Source: Desulforapulum autotrophicum
Lineage (GTDB): Bacteria; Desulfobacterota; Desulfobacteria; Desulfobacterales; Desulfolunaceae
Direction of reading: 5' to 3'
Length of the DNA: 39,488 nt
Assembly (NCBI GenBank): GCA_020723285.1
Contig: DYJE01000042.1
Coordinates: 1-39,488 of the forward strand
Part shown: one piece after another, positions 28,128 to 36,464 of the stretch
How positions within the stretch are numbered: position 1 is the stretch's first letter
How the letters are laid out: the number at the start of each line of letters is the position of its first letter
Position numbers and translations under genes: made by a program
The notes under the pieces: generated by a model
The model's database searches: none
What the model saw: only the letters and a program-made list of their open reading frames with translations
What the model was told of the DNA's origin: nothing

Positions 28128-29636
28128 ATGACACCAACCCCTAAAACAAGAGTGTATCGTGCCTGGGTGGCCGTGTTTTTCGCGCTCACCACTTTTTGTC
28201 TGATGGCTGCAATCCAAAGCTGCGGCGGTTCGGGCGGGACTGGCGACGGCAAAACCCTCACAGACACCGAACAACCACCGGATGTGCCGAACGTTGATGA
28301 CGACGACCCCGGAGAGATGCCGACCGATGAAGACGGAATCAATTACAAAATCAAGGCCGATGACCTTGTGGATCAGATCTATGCGGCAGATTCCGTGGAC
28401 GAGATCGAACCCCTGATCAGGGAAATCATGACCATTCTCGCTGTGCCGGTCTACAACCACGATCATGTGGCCATCGTGCCGGGCTCGGGCTCCCTGTCCG
28501 AGGGCATGGCGGTTCGGGATTACCACGTCTATATCCTGGCCGATTCCATATTCAGGTATATCAAAAAGCCGGAGCAGCATGCCACAGCCAAGACCTTTGC
28601 CGACGGTGTCCAGAATCTTGTGGGTGACAAGGGCCCGGCGAAAATCAAATTCGCGGGAACCAGCCAAACCGAGGAATTCGACGAGGGCATGGTCCATTTC
28701 ATGGCCATGCTGTACGACCAGTTCTCCCAGATCATGGGATTCAAGCGGCAGTACTTCCTTGCAGACCTGTTCACAGCCCTCGCAAAGAAAACACCGAAAC
28801 ACGAAGTCACGGGGAATTTTTACCTCGATCCCCTTCAGGCTTTTCTCATGAAACTGGACTGGCTGACAAAACCGCTGAACCCTGCGGAATACATCGGTTT
28901 CCAGTCGGCTTTGACCGGTCTTCCGCCCCAGCTGGCAGCGTTGCTGGCCCAGAACGGCATCACCCTTCCCACCCCAAAAAGCACCAAAGGTGACGGCATG
29001 GACACTGTCAAAGGCTACTGGAGCATGGCGCAGTACGTTGCCGGGGCGATCGAGGACACCGTGGGCACGGTTCTTGACGTGGGCGGTATGGTGGCTGGCG
29101 AGATCATCGCTGACGGTACCCAGATTTCCATTGAATGTGACACACCCATGTACTATGGCTCCGGCGAGCATACCATCAGCATTTCCGTTGTATTTGAAGT
29201 GGATCTCAACAAGTTCGCCACAGATTACGGCTGGATCGGCGGAGTGGATCTGCCGGAAAAAGGGCCCATCAAACGGGCCAAAGTGTCTCTGGCAAATTAC
29301 GAGGTTCTGGCTCCCAGGCATGGCCTTTTTTCCAGCGGTAATCTTGACGTGCTGAGAAGTCTTGGCGCAGGCGGGGCTATTGCGGATGACAATGGCCAGG
29401 TTTCAGTCAACTTCACAATAAACGAACAGAATGAAACCACCTGCGATGAGGAAGACGAGGACCCGGTGGAACTATTGGTGGAAGTGAACCCCATCACCGA
29501 TCCCACAGCCTGGCAGCCCGGCATCGTGAATGCCATCTGGCCCCGCTCCATGACGAGCCATGTGGATGTGCGATGGAAAAAATCCTCCGGTGCATGCAGC
29601 GGCTCCGGTGGAAGCGGTGGAAATTACAGCAAATAG
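28128..29636 (+). CDS. Secreted lipoprotein of unknown function
   Basis: A 502-residue protein that I do not recognise. The start at 28128 is chosen because AAAGGAG is eight bases upstream; two earlier ATGs are too close or have no site. A signal peptide ends at a lipobox-like IQSC with Cys at residue 32, followed by a flexible Gly/Asp/Pro-rich linker to about residue 75. The main domain (about 80-420) is mixed, with no repeats I can name. The C-terminal part has an acidic run (CDEEDEDPVELL) and ends in a Gly/Ser-rich tail with two Cys. It sits six bases before the O-antigen ligase-like gene, so a cell-surface role is plausible. Confidence 0.75.
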   Translation: MTPTPKTRVYRAWVAVFFALTTFCLMAAIQSCGGSGGTGDGKTLTDTEQPPDVPNVDDDDPGEMPTDEDGINYKIKADDLVDQIYAADSVDEIEPLIREIMTILAVPVYNHDHVAIVPGSGSLSEGMAVRDYHVYILADSIFRYIKKPEQHATAKTFADGVQNLVGDKGPAKIKFAGTSQTEEFDEGMVHFMAMLYDQFSQIMGFKRQYFLADLFTALAKKTPKHEVTGNFYLDPLQAFLMKLDWLTKPLNPAEYIGFQSALTGLPPQLAALLAQNGITLPTPKSTKGDGMDTVKGYWSMAQYVAGAIEDTVGTVLDVGGMVAGEIIADGTQISIECDTPMYYGSGEHTISISVVFEVDLNKFATDYGWIGGVDLPEKGPIKRAKVSLANYEVLAPRHGLFSSGNLDVLRSLGAGGAIADDNGQVSVNFTINEQNETTCDEEDEDPVELLVEVNPITDPTAWQPGIVNAIWPRSMTSHVDVRWKKSSGACSGSGGSGGNYSK

Positions 29637-29642
29637 GCCGGG

Positions 29643-31457
29643 ATGAAATTTTTCCGATCAACCGGAGGGGCGATGGGCGTCTGTGCCATCGCCCTTCTTT
29701 TTACACCCGGTCTGGCCGCGCCGTTCCGACTGGTGAAATGGGCGATCTGGGGTGCTGTTCTGGCTGTCATGGCTGTCCGGCATGCCTCAGGACATAATTT
29801 TCAACATTCCCCCATTCCCAGGAACCGCGCGCTATTCATCACCTCTGTCGTCTTCGCCGCATGGACCATTCTCGTCCCCTGGATCACCACGCCGTATCCC
29901 ACAGCCCACGCCGCCGGATCTTTCCTGGTTGTCATGGGGCTGGGGTTTTCGTGGCTTTCGGCATTTGAACTTCAGAAGGCTGGACATCATGAAACGTGGC
30001 GCGGCCTTTTTGTTCTCGGCCTTGGCGGAAGCCTGGTGTCACTCATCGCGTTTTTCCAGGCGTCGGAGCTCACGCTGCCCGGCTTCATGCCCGGCCTGTC
30101 CCGTGAATTCCGGGTTTTGGGAACCCTCGGGAATCCCAACTGGACCGCAGGCTTTCTTCTCCCGATGCCGCCGCTGCTTCTGGGCGTCAGATCATGGCTT
30201 TCAGAAAAAAACGAATCCCGCCTTGTCCAGGCCGCATGCCTCGCAATGGCGGCCTTCATATCAGCCGCCACCGTGGCCACCGGATCGAAAGCCGGAATCC
30301 TGGCCCTTGCAGCGGGATTCGCGGGGTATCTTCTCCTTGATCCCAGGATGGAACGCCGGAACCGACGGCTGGCCATCGCAGGAATCTTTGTCGCTTTAGC
30401 GGTTGCAGGCTCAGGGCTTGGGTTCAGCGGCCTTCTCCACGATTTCCCCTGGACCCGGGGCAGGCTGTTTCTGTGGATCGCCGGCCTTACGCTGCTGGCC
30501 CGGCATCCCATGACCGGTATCGGCCTTGGCGGCTTTCCGGCCGGGTATCCCCATGCGATTCCGCTGATCACCGGCGGTGATCACCGGGCGTTTATGCCCC
30601 TTCACCGCGTGGAATTCGCATACAATGACACGCTTCAGTTCGCCGTGGAATCGGGACTTCCGTCGGCCCTTCTTTATCTCGGACTTGTTTTTCTTGTGCT
30701 GCGACAGACTCTCCGTAGGGGGGACAGACTGTCCCGGGGTGTGGGCGCGGCAGCCGCCGCCATGGCTGTGTACGGATGTTTTGATTCGCCCCTTCAGCTG
30801 CCGGGAACCCAGGCTTTATGGTGTTATCTGCTGGGATGGATGATGGCCGGGCAGCCGGAAAATGACGGGCAGCCTGAAAAAACATGTCGTAAACGACTCT
30901 GGCGGAACGTCTTCCTTTCCGCAGGCCTTGCCCTTCTGGGTCTGTTCCAGGCGGTGCGGTTCAGCGCCGCCGAGATTTACTGGACCCTTGCCTCATCGTC
31001 CGTTGCGGAAAGAAATATCCCGCAGGCTGCGTCACATATGGAAAATGCGGTGGATTACACCCCTGAAAACGCGCTCCTGTTATCCGAAGCGGCCGTGGTT
31101 TTTTATCGCAACCGGGATACCTTGAGGTCCCTTGAAACCGTTGACCGGGCCCTCATGACCGGGTTCAGCTTCGATGATCTGTTTCTGCGGCAAAAAATTC
31201 TCTGGCTGACCGGACATTCAACGGAAGTGCTAAATGAATGGAAACGCATGGCCGCAGACTATCCCGGCCTGTTCACGCCCCATATCGAACTTGGGCGGAT
31301 GTATCTGGAAAAAGGGGATGTGAGAAACGCCAGGCGCGAGCTTGGCACAGTTCTCGATATCCGGCAGCGCGGGGACCTTAACCGTTCGTATCATGCGGAG
31401 GCCCAACGGTTGCTCGATCAGATCCGTTTGGAAGAAAAACGAACCTGGCAGAAATGA
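29643..31457 (+). CDS. O-antigen ligase/polymerase-like membrane protein with TPR tail
   Basis: A 604-residue protein. About residues 10-410 contain roughly ten hydrophobic segments with a large periplasmic loop carrying HRVEFAYNDTLQFAVESGLP, comparable to the HNxxL..E.G(L/I) motif of the Wzy/WaaL (O-antigen ligase) family. About 430-600 form tetratricopeptide-like repeats (RNIPQAASHMENAVDYTPENA, PHIELGRMYLEKGDVRNARREL). The family joins or polymerises glycans on the periplasmic face, or ligates glycans to proteins; TPR fusions occur among protein O-glycosyltransferase-like members. The substrate is unknown, as no glycan gene cluster lies nearby. It is probably co-transcribed with the preceding lipoprotein. 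Confidence 0.8.
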   Translation: MKFFRSTGGAMGVCAIALLFTPGLAAPFRLVKWAIWGAVLAVMAVRHASGHNFQHSPIPRNRALFITSVVFAAWTILVPWITTPYPTAHAAGSFLVVMGLGFSWLSAFELQKAGHHETWRGLFVLGLGGSLVSLIAFFQASELTLPGFMPGLSREFRVLGTLGNPNWTAGFLLPMPPLLLGVRSWLSEKNESRLVQAACLAMAAFISAATVATGSKAGILALAAGFAGYLLLDPRMERRNRRLAIAGIFVALAVAGSGLGFSGLLHDFPWTRGRLFLWIAGLTLLARHPMTGIGLGGFPAGYPHAIPLITGGDHRAFMPLHRVEFAYNDTLQFAVESGLPSALLYLGLVFLVLRQTLRRGDRLSRGVGAAAAAMAVYGCFDSPLQLPGTQALWCYLLGWMMAGQPENDGQPEKTCRKRLWRNVFLSAGLALLGLFQAVRFSAAEIYWTLASSSVAERNIPQAASHMENAVDYTPENALLLSEAAVVFYRNRDTLRSLETVDRALMTGFSFDDLFLRQKILWLTGHSTEVLNEWKRMAADYPGLFTPHIELGRMYLEKGDVRNARRELGTVLDIRQRGDLNRSYHAEAQRLLDQIRLEEKRTWQK

Positions 31458-31506
31458 ACTCTGGCTATCGGCATTGACACATGGTATAAGCAGGGTCTTA
31501 TTATTT

Positions 31507-31526
31507 GACGCCTTCCAGTCGGCGTC
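31507..31526 (+). promoter_or_regulatory. Hairpin in the leader of the DEAD-box helicase gene
   Basis: The arms GACGCC and GGCGTC are separated by an eight-base loop. A TTGACA box at 31474-31479 lies just upstream, suggesting that the helicase has its own promoter and a leader of more than 100 bases. The hairpin is followed by TGCTTTACTG, too poor in T for a confident terminator. Confidence 0.35.
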
Positions 31527-31640
31527 TGCTTTACTGTGGTTGATTCCTTCCTTTTCAGTCACCTTCCAAGCAATATCATCGTTTCACCCTGGACTGGCCC
31601 CGGACACCGGGGTGGGCAACATCAGGATTCATTAAATTAT

Positions 31641-32921
31641 ATGTCATTTGAAAAACTGGGTCTTCGGACCGAACTTCTGCGCGCCGTTGCGGCCAAAGGT
31701 TACACCACTCCCACACTGGTTCAGGCCAAAGCCATTCCGGCTGTCCTCGCTGGCCACGACATTCTTGCCGGTTCCCAGACAGGAACGGGAAAAACAGCGT
31801 CATTCGCTTTGCCCGTGCTTCACCGGCTCAGCCTGGACACTTACAGACAGAACAAACCCCGGGCCCTTGTACTGACCCCCACCCGCGAACTGGCGGTCCA
31901 GGTGGAAGAAAGTTTCAGGACTTACGGGAAAAATCTTCGTATCCGTTCTGCCGTGATTTACGGCGGTGTAGGCATGGGACCCCAGGTGGGGGCGTTCAGG
32001 CGGGGCGTGGACCTCGTGGTGGCCACTCCGGGCCGTCTGCTCGATCATGCCGGACAGCGCACCGTGGACCTCTCACGCGTGGAGATCCTCATCCTTGACG
32101 AGGCGGACCGGATGCTGGACATGGGATTTATCCGCGATATCCGGAAAATCATAGCCCTTCTTCCCAAACACCGTCAGAATCTCATGTTTTCAGCCACATA
32201 CAGCAAGGAAATCAGGGCTCTTGCCGACAGCATGCTGAAACAGCCTGTGGAAGTCGACGCGGCTCCGAGAAACACCACCGTGAAAACCATCACCCAGAAA
32301 GTGTACCAGGTGCCCAGCAACAGGAAGCGCGAGCTTCTCTCCACTCTGATCCGGGATGGCAAGTGGCAGCAGGTTCTCGTTTTCACACGCACCAAGCACG
32401 GGGCCAACAAACTGACCCAGCAGCTGTTGAACGACGGGGTCAGCGCTGCCGCCATTCATGGAAACAAAAGTCAGGCCGCCCGCACACGGGCCCTTTCGGA
32501 GTTCAAATCCGGTGAAATAAGGACCCTCATCGCCACGGACGTGGCGGCCCGAGGGCTCGACATTCAGCTTCTGCCCCATGTGGTGAACTATGAATTGCCC
32601 CATGTCCCGGAAGACTATCTGCACCGCATCGGCCGAACAGGACGGGCCGGAGCCTGTGGCATGGCCCTTTCCCTGGTGTGCGAGGAGGAAAGAAAACAGC
32701 TGAACGACATTCAGAAACTGCTGAAGCAGACCCTTGCCGTGGAAGACGCGCCGTCCGGTTTCAAAAAAGAGGCGGCCGCGCCTACGCCTGCCCCATCGTC
32801 AAGGCCCAGACATCAGGACAGAAGGCCTTCAGAAAAAAAAGTGGTCGTCGAAGAGGAACCGGCCCGAAAAAAATCTTTTCGAAAATCCGGCGAAAAATCC
32901 TCCCGGTCCGCACGCTGGTAG
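31641..32921 (+). CDS. DEAD-box ATP-dependent RNA helicase (RhlE-like)
   Basis: A 427-residue RNA helicase used in RNA turnover or ribosome assembly, often cold-induced. Motifs in order are the Q motif ([14 protein letters not shown]), I ([10 protein letters not shown]), Ia (PTRELAVQ), Ib (TPGRL), II (DEAD), III (SAT), V ([10 protein letters not shown]) and VI ([10 protein letters not shown]). The C-terminal 55 residues are a basic, low-complexity RNA-binding tail. The open frame extends to 31536, but [21 protein letters not shown] at 31641 is the RhlE-type N-terminus. The ribosome binding site is weak and the leader AT-rich. Its stop is two bases from the stop of the convergent regulator gene. 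Confidence 0.94.
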   Translation: MSFEKLGLRTELLRAVAAKGYTTPTLVQAKAIPAVLAGHDILAGSQTGTGKTASFALPVLHRLSLDTYRQNKPRALVLTPTRELAVQVEESFRTYGKNLRIRSAVIYGGVGMGPQVGAFRRGVDLVVATPGRLLDHAGQRTVDLSRVEILILDEADRMLDMGFIRDIRKIIALLPKHRQNLMFSATYSKEIRALADSMLKQPVEVDAAPRNTTVKTITQKVYQVPSNRKRELLSTLIRDGKWQQVLVFTRTKHGANKLTQQLLNDGVSAAAIHGNKSQAARTRALSEFKSGEIRTLIATDVAARGLDIQLLPHVVNYELPHVPEDYLHRIGRTGRAGACGMALSLVCEEERKQLNDIQKLLKQTLAVEDAPSGFKKEAAAPTPAPSSRPRHQDRRPSEKKVVVEEEPARKKSFRKSGEKSSRSARW

Positions 32922-32923
32922 GA

Positions 32924-34324
32924 TTATTCCTTCCTGAAGAGATCACCCCGGATATCGAACCGTTTCATGACCTGTTGAAGGGCCTGGCGTTCCAGGCCCA
33001 TATTCCGCGCCGCCTGGCTGACATTGCCCTGGCATTCGGACAGGTGGTGGGAAAGATAGGCCCGGTTGAATTCCAGCAGGGCCTTTTCCTTGGCGTCCTT
33101 ATAAGAAAGGTTCGTGGACACTGGGCCGTTTTTCATGGTGGCTGCCTTGTCCGGCCGGGTCTCAAGCCCGGCGTCGGTCACGGTGACCGCAGGGCCGTCC
33201 GCGTAGAGTATGCCCCGGATAATCACGTTTTCAAGTTCCCGGATATTGCCTTCCCAGGGTTTCGTCATCAAAACGTCCAGAAGGTCAGGGGACAGGGTTT
33301 TCAGGGGTTTGCCCATGTTCCGGCAGTGCTTTTCAAGTAGATGGCTTGCAATGAGGGGGATGTCCTTGTCCCGGTCGCGCAAAGGGGGCATGGCGATGGG
33401 CAGCACGTTCAGCCTGTAATAGAAATCCTCCCTGAACTGGCCTTTTCGTATAAGATCCGGGAGGTTCTGGTTGGTGGACGCGATGATTCGTGTGTTCACT
33501 TTGATCAACCGGGTGTCCCCCAGGGGTTTGATCTCCTTGTCCTGAAGCACCCGGAGCAGTTTGGTCTGGATCGCCGGACTGATTTCACCGATTTCATCAA
33601 GAAATATCGTGCCGTTATCCGCTTCCTGAAACAATCCGGTCTTGTTGCCCGTGGCATGGGTGAAGGCCCCTTTTCTGTAACCGAACAGCTCGCTTTCCAG
33701 GATGGCCTCGGGAACCGTGGGGCAGTTTACCGTGATAAACGGTCCGCTTCGCCGTTCACTCATGTTGTGAATGGCCCGTGCCACCATGTTTTTTCCCGTA
33801 CCCGATTCTCCGGTGATCAGCACGGTCACATCCGTCCCTGCCACCATGGCCATGGTTTCGTACACTTTTTTCATGGCCATGCTTTGACCCACCAGATCCT
33901 GATGCAGACCGCCGCTGAAGCAGCTCCGCTGGAGCATACGGTTTTCCTTTAACAGCCCGCTCCTCTCCAGGGCTTTCCTGAGGCTCACCACCAGAGCGTC
34001 ATGGTCAAAGGGCTTGGTCACAAAATCGTAAGCCCCGTTCTGCATGGCGTGAACCACCATGTCGATGCTGCCGAAAGCGGTCATCATCACCACGGTCTGG
34101 TCAGGCCGGTGGTCCTTGATCCGCCTGAGAAGTTCCAGGCCGTCCATGCCCGGCATCTTGATGTCGCTCAGCACCAGGTCAAAAGCCTCCCGGTCCAGAA
34201 CGGCCAGGGCTTCGTCCGCCGAAGAAGCCGTGACGATGCGCGCGTCGAGTTCGGGGGACAAGGTCCGGGCCAGGAGGTTCAGCATGTCTCTTTCGTCATC
34301 GATGATCAGTATGGCGTGTTTCAT
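32924..34324 (-). CDS. NtrC-family sigma-54-dependent response regulator
   Basis: A 466-residue regulator. The receiver domain occupies residues 1-120 with phosphoacceptor D54 (VLSDIKMPGMDG) and K104. The AAA+ domain covers about 143-375 with Walker A GESGTGK (172-178) and Walker B-like GTIFLDEIGE. A Fis-type helix-turn-helix lies at the C-terminus (GNVSQAARNMGLERQALQQVMKRF). The sigma-54 contact loop reads GAFTHA (219-224) instead of GAFTGA. It is the third gene of the minus-strand operon, nine bases after the kinase gene, and AAGGG precedes its ATG. Its likely target is the sigma-54 promoter at 36399; another target is possible. Confidence 0.95.
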   Translation of the reverse strand: MKHAILIIDDERDMLNLLARTLSPELDARIVTASSADEALAVLDREAFDLVLSDIKMPGMDGLELLRRIKDHRPDQTVVMMTAFGSIDMVVHAMQNGAYDFVTKPFDHDALVVSLRKALERSGLLKENRMLQRSCFSGGLHQDLVGQSMAMKKVYETMAMVAGTDVTVLITGESGTGKNMVARAIHNMSERRSGPFITVNCPTVPEAILESELFGYRKGAFTHATGNKTGLFQEADNGTIFLDEIGEISPAIQTKLLRVLQDKEIKPLGDTRLIKVNTRIIASTNQNLPDLIRKGQFREDFYYRLNVLPIAMPPLRDRDKDIPLIASHLLEKHCRNMGKPLKTLSPDLLDVLMTKPWEGNIRELENVIIRGILYADGPAVTVTDAGLETRPDKAATMKNGPVSTNLSYKDAKEKALLEFNRAYLSHHLSECQGNVSQAARNMGLERQALQQVMKRFDIRGDLFRKE

Positions 34325-34333
34325 GGGAGACCC

Positions 34334-35509
34334 TTATCGTTCATTGGTTATGTCCGGGAGCGGGAGTGACAGGGTGAAAGTGCTGCCCTCACCCTCCCTG
34401 CTTTCCACACGGATATCGCCCCCGTGATCCTTGATGATGCCGTAGGTCACGGAAAGACCTAAGCCCGTGCCCTGGCCGGTGGGTTTCGTGGTGAAAAAAG
34501 GCTCGAAAATACGGGTGATGTCACACTCGGCGATGCCTTTTCCATTGTCGATGACCCTAATTTCCCCATGGATGTGGTCCGGTGACCGCCGGGTTTCAAG
34601 GGTCAGGACGCCGCCATCGTCCATGGCGTGGCGGGCGTTCATCACCAGGTTGACGAACACCTGCCTGATTTTCTCCCTGTTCAGGTGAAGGAAGGGAAGG
34701 CTTGAGTCGTAATGCTTCACCACCGCTATTTTCCCCGAATCCGTATGCTTGGTGATGAAATCGAGAACATCATCCAGAATCAGGTGGACGTCACAGGGGC
34801 TTTTGTCCGTTCCTGAGCTCCGGGAAAAACTTAAGAGGTCCGCCACAATCCGCTGGCAGTGTTTCACATGCTTTTCGATGGTCTTGAGATCGTTTTTCCG
34901 TTCGGACTCTTCCGTCTCCGACCGGATCAGAAGCTGGCAGTATCCCAGAATGACCCCCAGGGGGTTGTTGATTTCATGGGCCACACCGGCGGAGAGTTCA
35001 CCGATGGCTGCCAGCTTTTCTGTCTGAGACATGTGTTTTTCAAGGACCATGCGCTGGGCCGACTCGGCCGCGAGGTCCCGGGTTCTTTTTTCCACACGGG
35101 CTTCCAGGCTCTGGTTCAGGGACACCAGCTGCTCATGGGCCTGCTGAAGGGCGTTCTGATCTTTGAGGATCCGGATGTAGATTTTCCAGATCTGACGGAA
35201 AAACAGGGTGATGGAGGCCACAAGAATCAACGCCAGGGTGTTGACCGAGCCGGAATAGGGCTGGAGAGCCTTCCATGCCTCGTCAAATCCGTCCATGATC
35301 AGGAACTGTTTCACGATATGCCCGGTGCTTCTGGACACGGCGAAAACAACGAGGCCGGAACAGACCCACACCAGATAAATCCAGATGGCGTTGCCTTTGT
35401 CATGGGCCCTGATGTCGAACGTAAGTTTCAGGCAAAGGAAACCCATGATGATCATGGACAATGAGCCGATTATATCCACCACCACAATGGGCATGTAGCT
35501 CAGGGTCAT
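34334..35509 (-). CDS. Membrane-bound sensor histidine kinase
   Basis: A 391-residue kinase. Three membrane segments (about 7-28, 42-60 and 90-110) replace a large periplasmic sensor domain. One segment edge carries SRSTGHIVKQFLI with a buried His. A coiled coil (about 115-165) leads to the HisKA domain with H178 in GVAHEINNPLGVILGY, then HATPase_c (N box NLVMNARHA, G1 DNGKGI, G2 GTGLGLSV). No PAS domain is present, so sensing probably happens in the membrane or through a partner. It overlaps the upstream 160-residue membrane protein gene by four bases (ATGA) and is followed by the response regulator, its evident cognate. Confidence 0.94.
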   Translation of the reverse strand: MTLSYMPIVVVDIIGSLSMIIMGFLCLKLTFDIRAHDKGNAIWIYLVWVCSGLVVFAVSRSTGHIVKQFLIMDGFDEAWKALQPYSGSVNTLALILVASITLFFRQIWKIYIRILKDQNALQQAHEQLVSLNQSLEARVEKRTRDLAAESAQRMVLEKHMSQTEKLAAIGELSAGVAHEINNPLGVILGYCQLLIRSETEESERKNDLKTIEKHVKHCQRIVADLLSFSRSSGTDKSPCDVHLILDDVLDFITKHTDSGKIAVVKHYDSSLPFLHLNREKIRQVFVNLVMNARHAMDDGGVLTLETRRSPDHIHGEIRVIDNGKGIAECDITRIFEPFFTTKPTGQGTGLGLSVTYGIIKDHGGDIRVESREGEGSTFTLSLPLPDITNER

Positions 35510-35988
35510 TGTTCCGCCCCTTTACCCTCGCCTGAGCCAAGGGAAGCCTTGATCCGCCGAAGGCCCGTGTACAGCAAGAAAAGGGCCGGAACACAGATCA
35601 GATGGTCCAGCTTGCCCAGGTAATAGACCAGAGGAAGCCAGGATGAACCGCCCCCTGACAGGGTGACGGAAAAGGGGGTTGTCCTTTCCACCGAGACCAG
35701 CCGCGCCTGTTCGTCCAGAAAGTGCATCAGGATCACGTCGATATTCCACAGGCCCATGAGAACGGCAAATCCCATGATGTAACGCCAGCCCGGATGCCCC
35801 AGGAGCCTGCCCTCCCTCAGCCAGTAAACGAATGCTCCCATGGACACGAGAAAAAACACATGGCCCATCTGATGGACCACGATGCCCTCGTTTCCCCCGT
35901 GGGCCTGGATGGCCAGGAGCGGTTCTGGAAACAGCGTCCAGGCCAGACTGATGCATGCGGTCATGCGTAAATATCGTTCTCGTTTCAT
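35506..35988 (-). CDS. Small His-rich membrane protein, putative sensor partner of the kinase
   Basis: A 160-residue protein that I do not recognise as a named family. It has an N-terminal signal or membrane segment (ISLAWTLFPEPLLAIQA) and about three more hydrophobic segments (VFFLVSMGAFVYWL, YIMGFAVLMGLWNIDVIL, LICVPALFLLYTGL). Histidines sit at AHGGNEG, VHQMGH, LMHFLDE and LDHLIC, mostly at or inside membrane segments, a pattern compatible with heme or metal binding. It is first in the operon and overlaps the kinase gene by four bases, so the two are almost certainly made in equal amounts. Acting as signal receptor for the kinase is inference. Confidence 0.8.
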   Translation of the reverse strand: MKRERYLRMTACISLAWTLFPEPLLAIQAHGGNEGIVVHQMGHVFFLVSMGAFVYWLREGRLLGHPGWRYIMGFAVLMGLWNIDVILMHFLDEQARLVSVERTTPFSVTLSGGGSSWLPLVYYLGKLDHLICVPALFLLYTGLRRIKASLGSGEGKGAEQ

Positions 35989-36037
35989 GATGATTCTCTC
36001 AAGAATGGATCGTTCTTTTTCTCAGATGACGCTAAAT

Positions 36038-36066
36038 AATATAAAACCCCGCCGTTCGTGTCTTAA
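36038..36066 (-). promoter_or_regulatory. Candidate sigma-70 promoter of the membrane protein/kinase/regulator operon
   Basis: On the minus strand TTAAGA and TATATT (five of six -10 positions) are separated by 17 bases, about 45 bases before the ATG at 35988. It suggests sigma-70 expression of the sensor operon, in contrast to the sigma-54 promoter facing the other way. Confidence 0.45.
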
Positions 36067-36130
36067 CCGATATAAGGCAGCAATCCATATGCCACGACGT
36101 AAAAATAATGATTATGGGGCCTGGGCCTGA

Positions 36131-36142
36131 TGATGCGCATCA
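36131..36142. promoter_or_regulatory. Perfect 12-bp palindrome, candidate regulator site
   Basis: TGATGCGCATCA is a perfect palindrome between the divergent operons, about 270 bases upstream of the sigma-54 promoter at 36399 and about 65 bases upstream of the candidate kinase-operon promoter. It could be an enhancer site for the NtrC-type regulator. Confidence 0.4.
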
Positions 36143-36170
36143 CACACATCTGCAAGAAACGTTGGGCAGC

Positions 36171-36186
36171 GCATTAAAAATAATGC
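36171..36186. promoter_or_regulatory. 16-bp dyad, second candidate regulator site
   Basis: GCATTA-AAAA-TAATGC is a perfect inverted repeat 28 bases beyond the palindrome at 36131, placing the two centres about 42 bases apart, close to four helical turns. Paired sites on one DNA face are usual for NtrC-type activators. The two dyads share GCAT-type half-sites only in part. Confidence 0.35.
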
Positions 36187-36398
36187 ACATGAAATGTCAC
36201 ACGCCCATCGAATGGATTTCTTGCTCTTTTTATAGCATGCCATATTTTTTTGTCACAGCCATATTTTTATTGCACAAGGTGTTCATCAACCGTGAATCCG
36301 GTCCATCCTTTGGCTTTGCGAGTTTTCAAATATCTTGTAATGTCAAATGGTTGTCAATTGCGCAAGGGGGGCATCCCACAAAGACAGCCTTCTTCCAC
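36187..36398. other. AT-rich spacer between candidate enhancer sites and the sigma-54 promoter
   Basis: No gene is seen. The hexamer TGTCA(C/A) recurs on the plus strand at 36195, 36251, 36341, 36352 and again at 36427. These could be binding half-sites or chance in AT-rich DNA. The segment contains T-tracts that might favour DNA bending. Confidence 0.35.
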
Positions 36399-36414
36399 TG
36401 GTATGGAATTTGCT
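36399..36414 (+). promoter_or_regulatory. Candidate sigma-54 promoter (-24/-12) of the DUF169-TauE operon
   Basis: TGGTAT-GGAAT-TTGCT matches TGGCAC-N5-TTGCW, with the invariant GG (36400-36401) and GC (36412-36413) at exact spacing. Transcription would start near 36425, 40 bases before the DUF169 ATG. It faces away from the NtrC-type regulator's operon. Confidence 0.65.
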
Positions 36415-36464
36415 CCTGAATCAGGCTGTCACTACACAACGTTCATTATTATGGAGACAAAACC

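Noticed and set aside
28062-29321. Open frame of 419 codons on the minus strand across the lipoprotein gene
   Set aside because: The plus-strand frame has a good ribosome binding site, signal peptide and lipobox; the antisense one has none and is His/Gly-rich in the manner of shadow frames.
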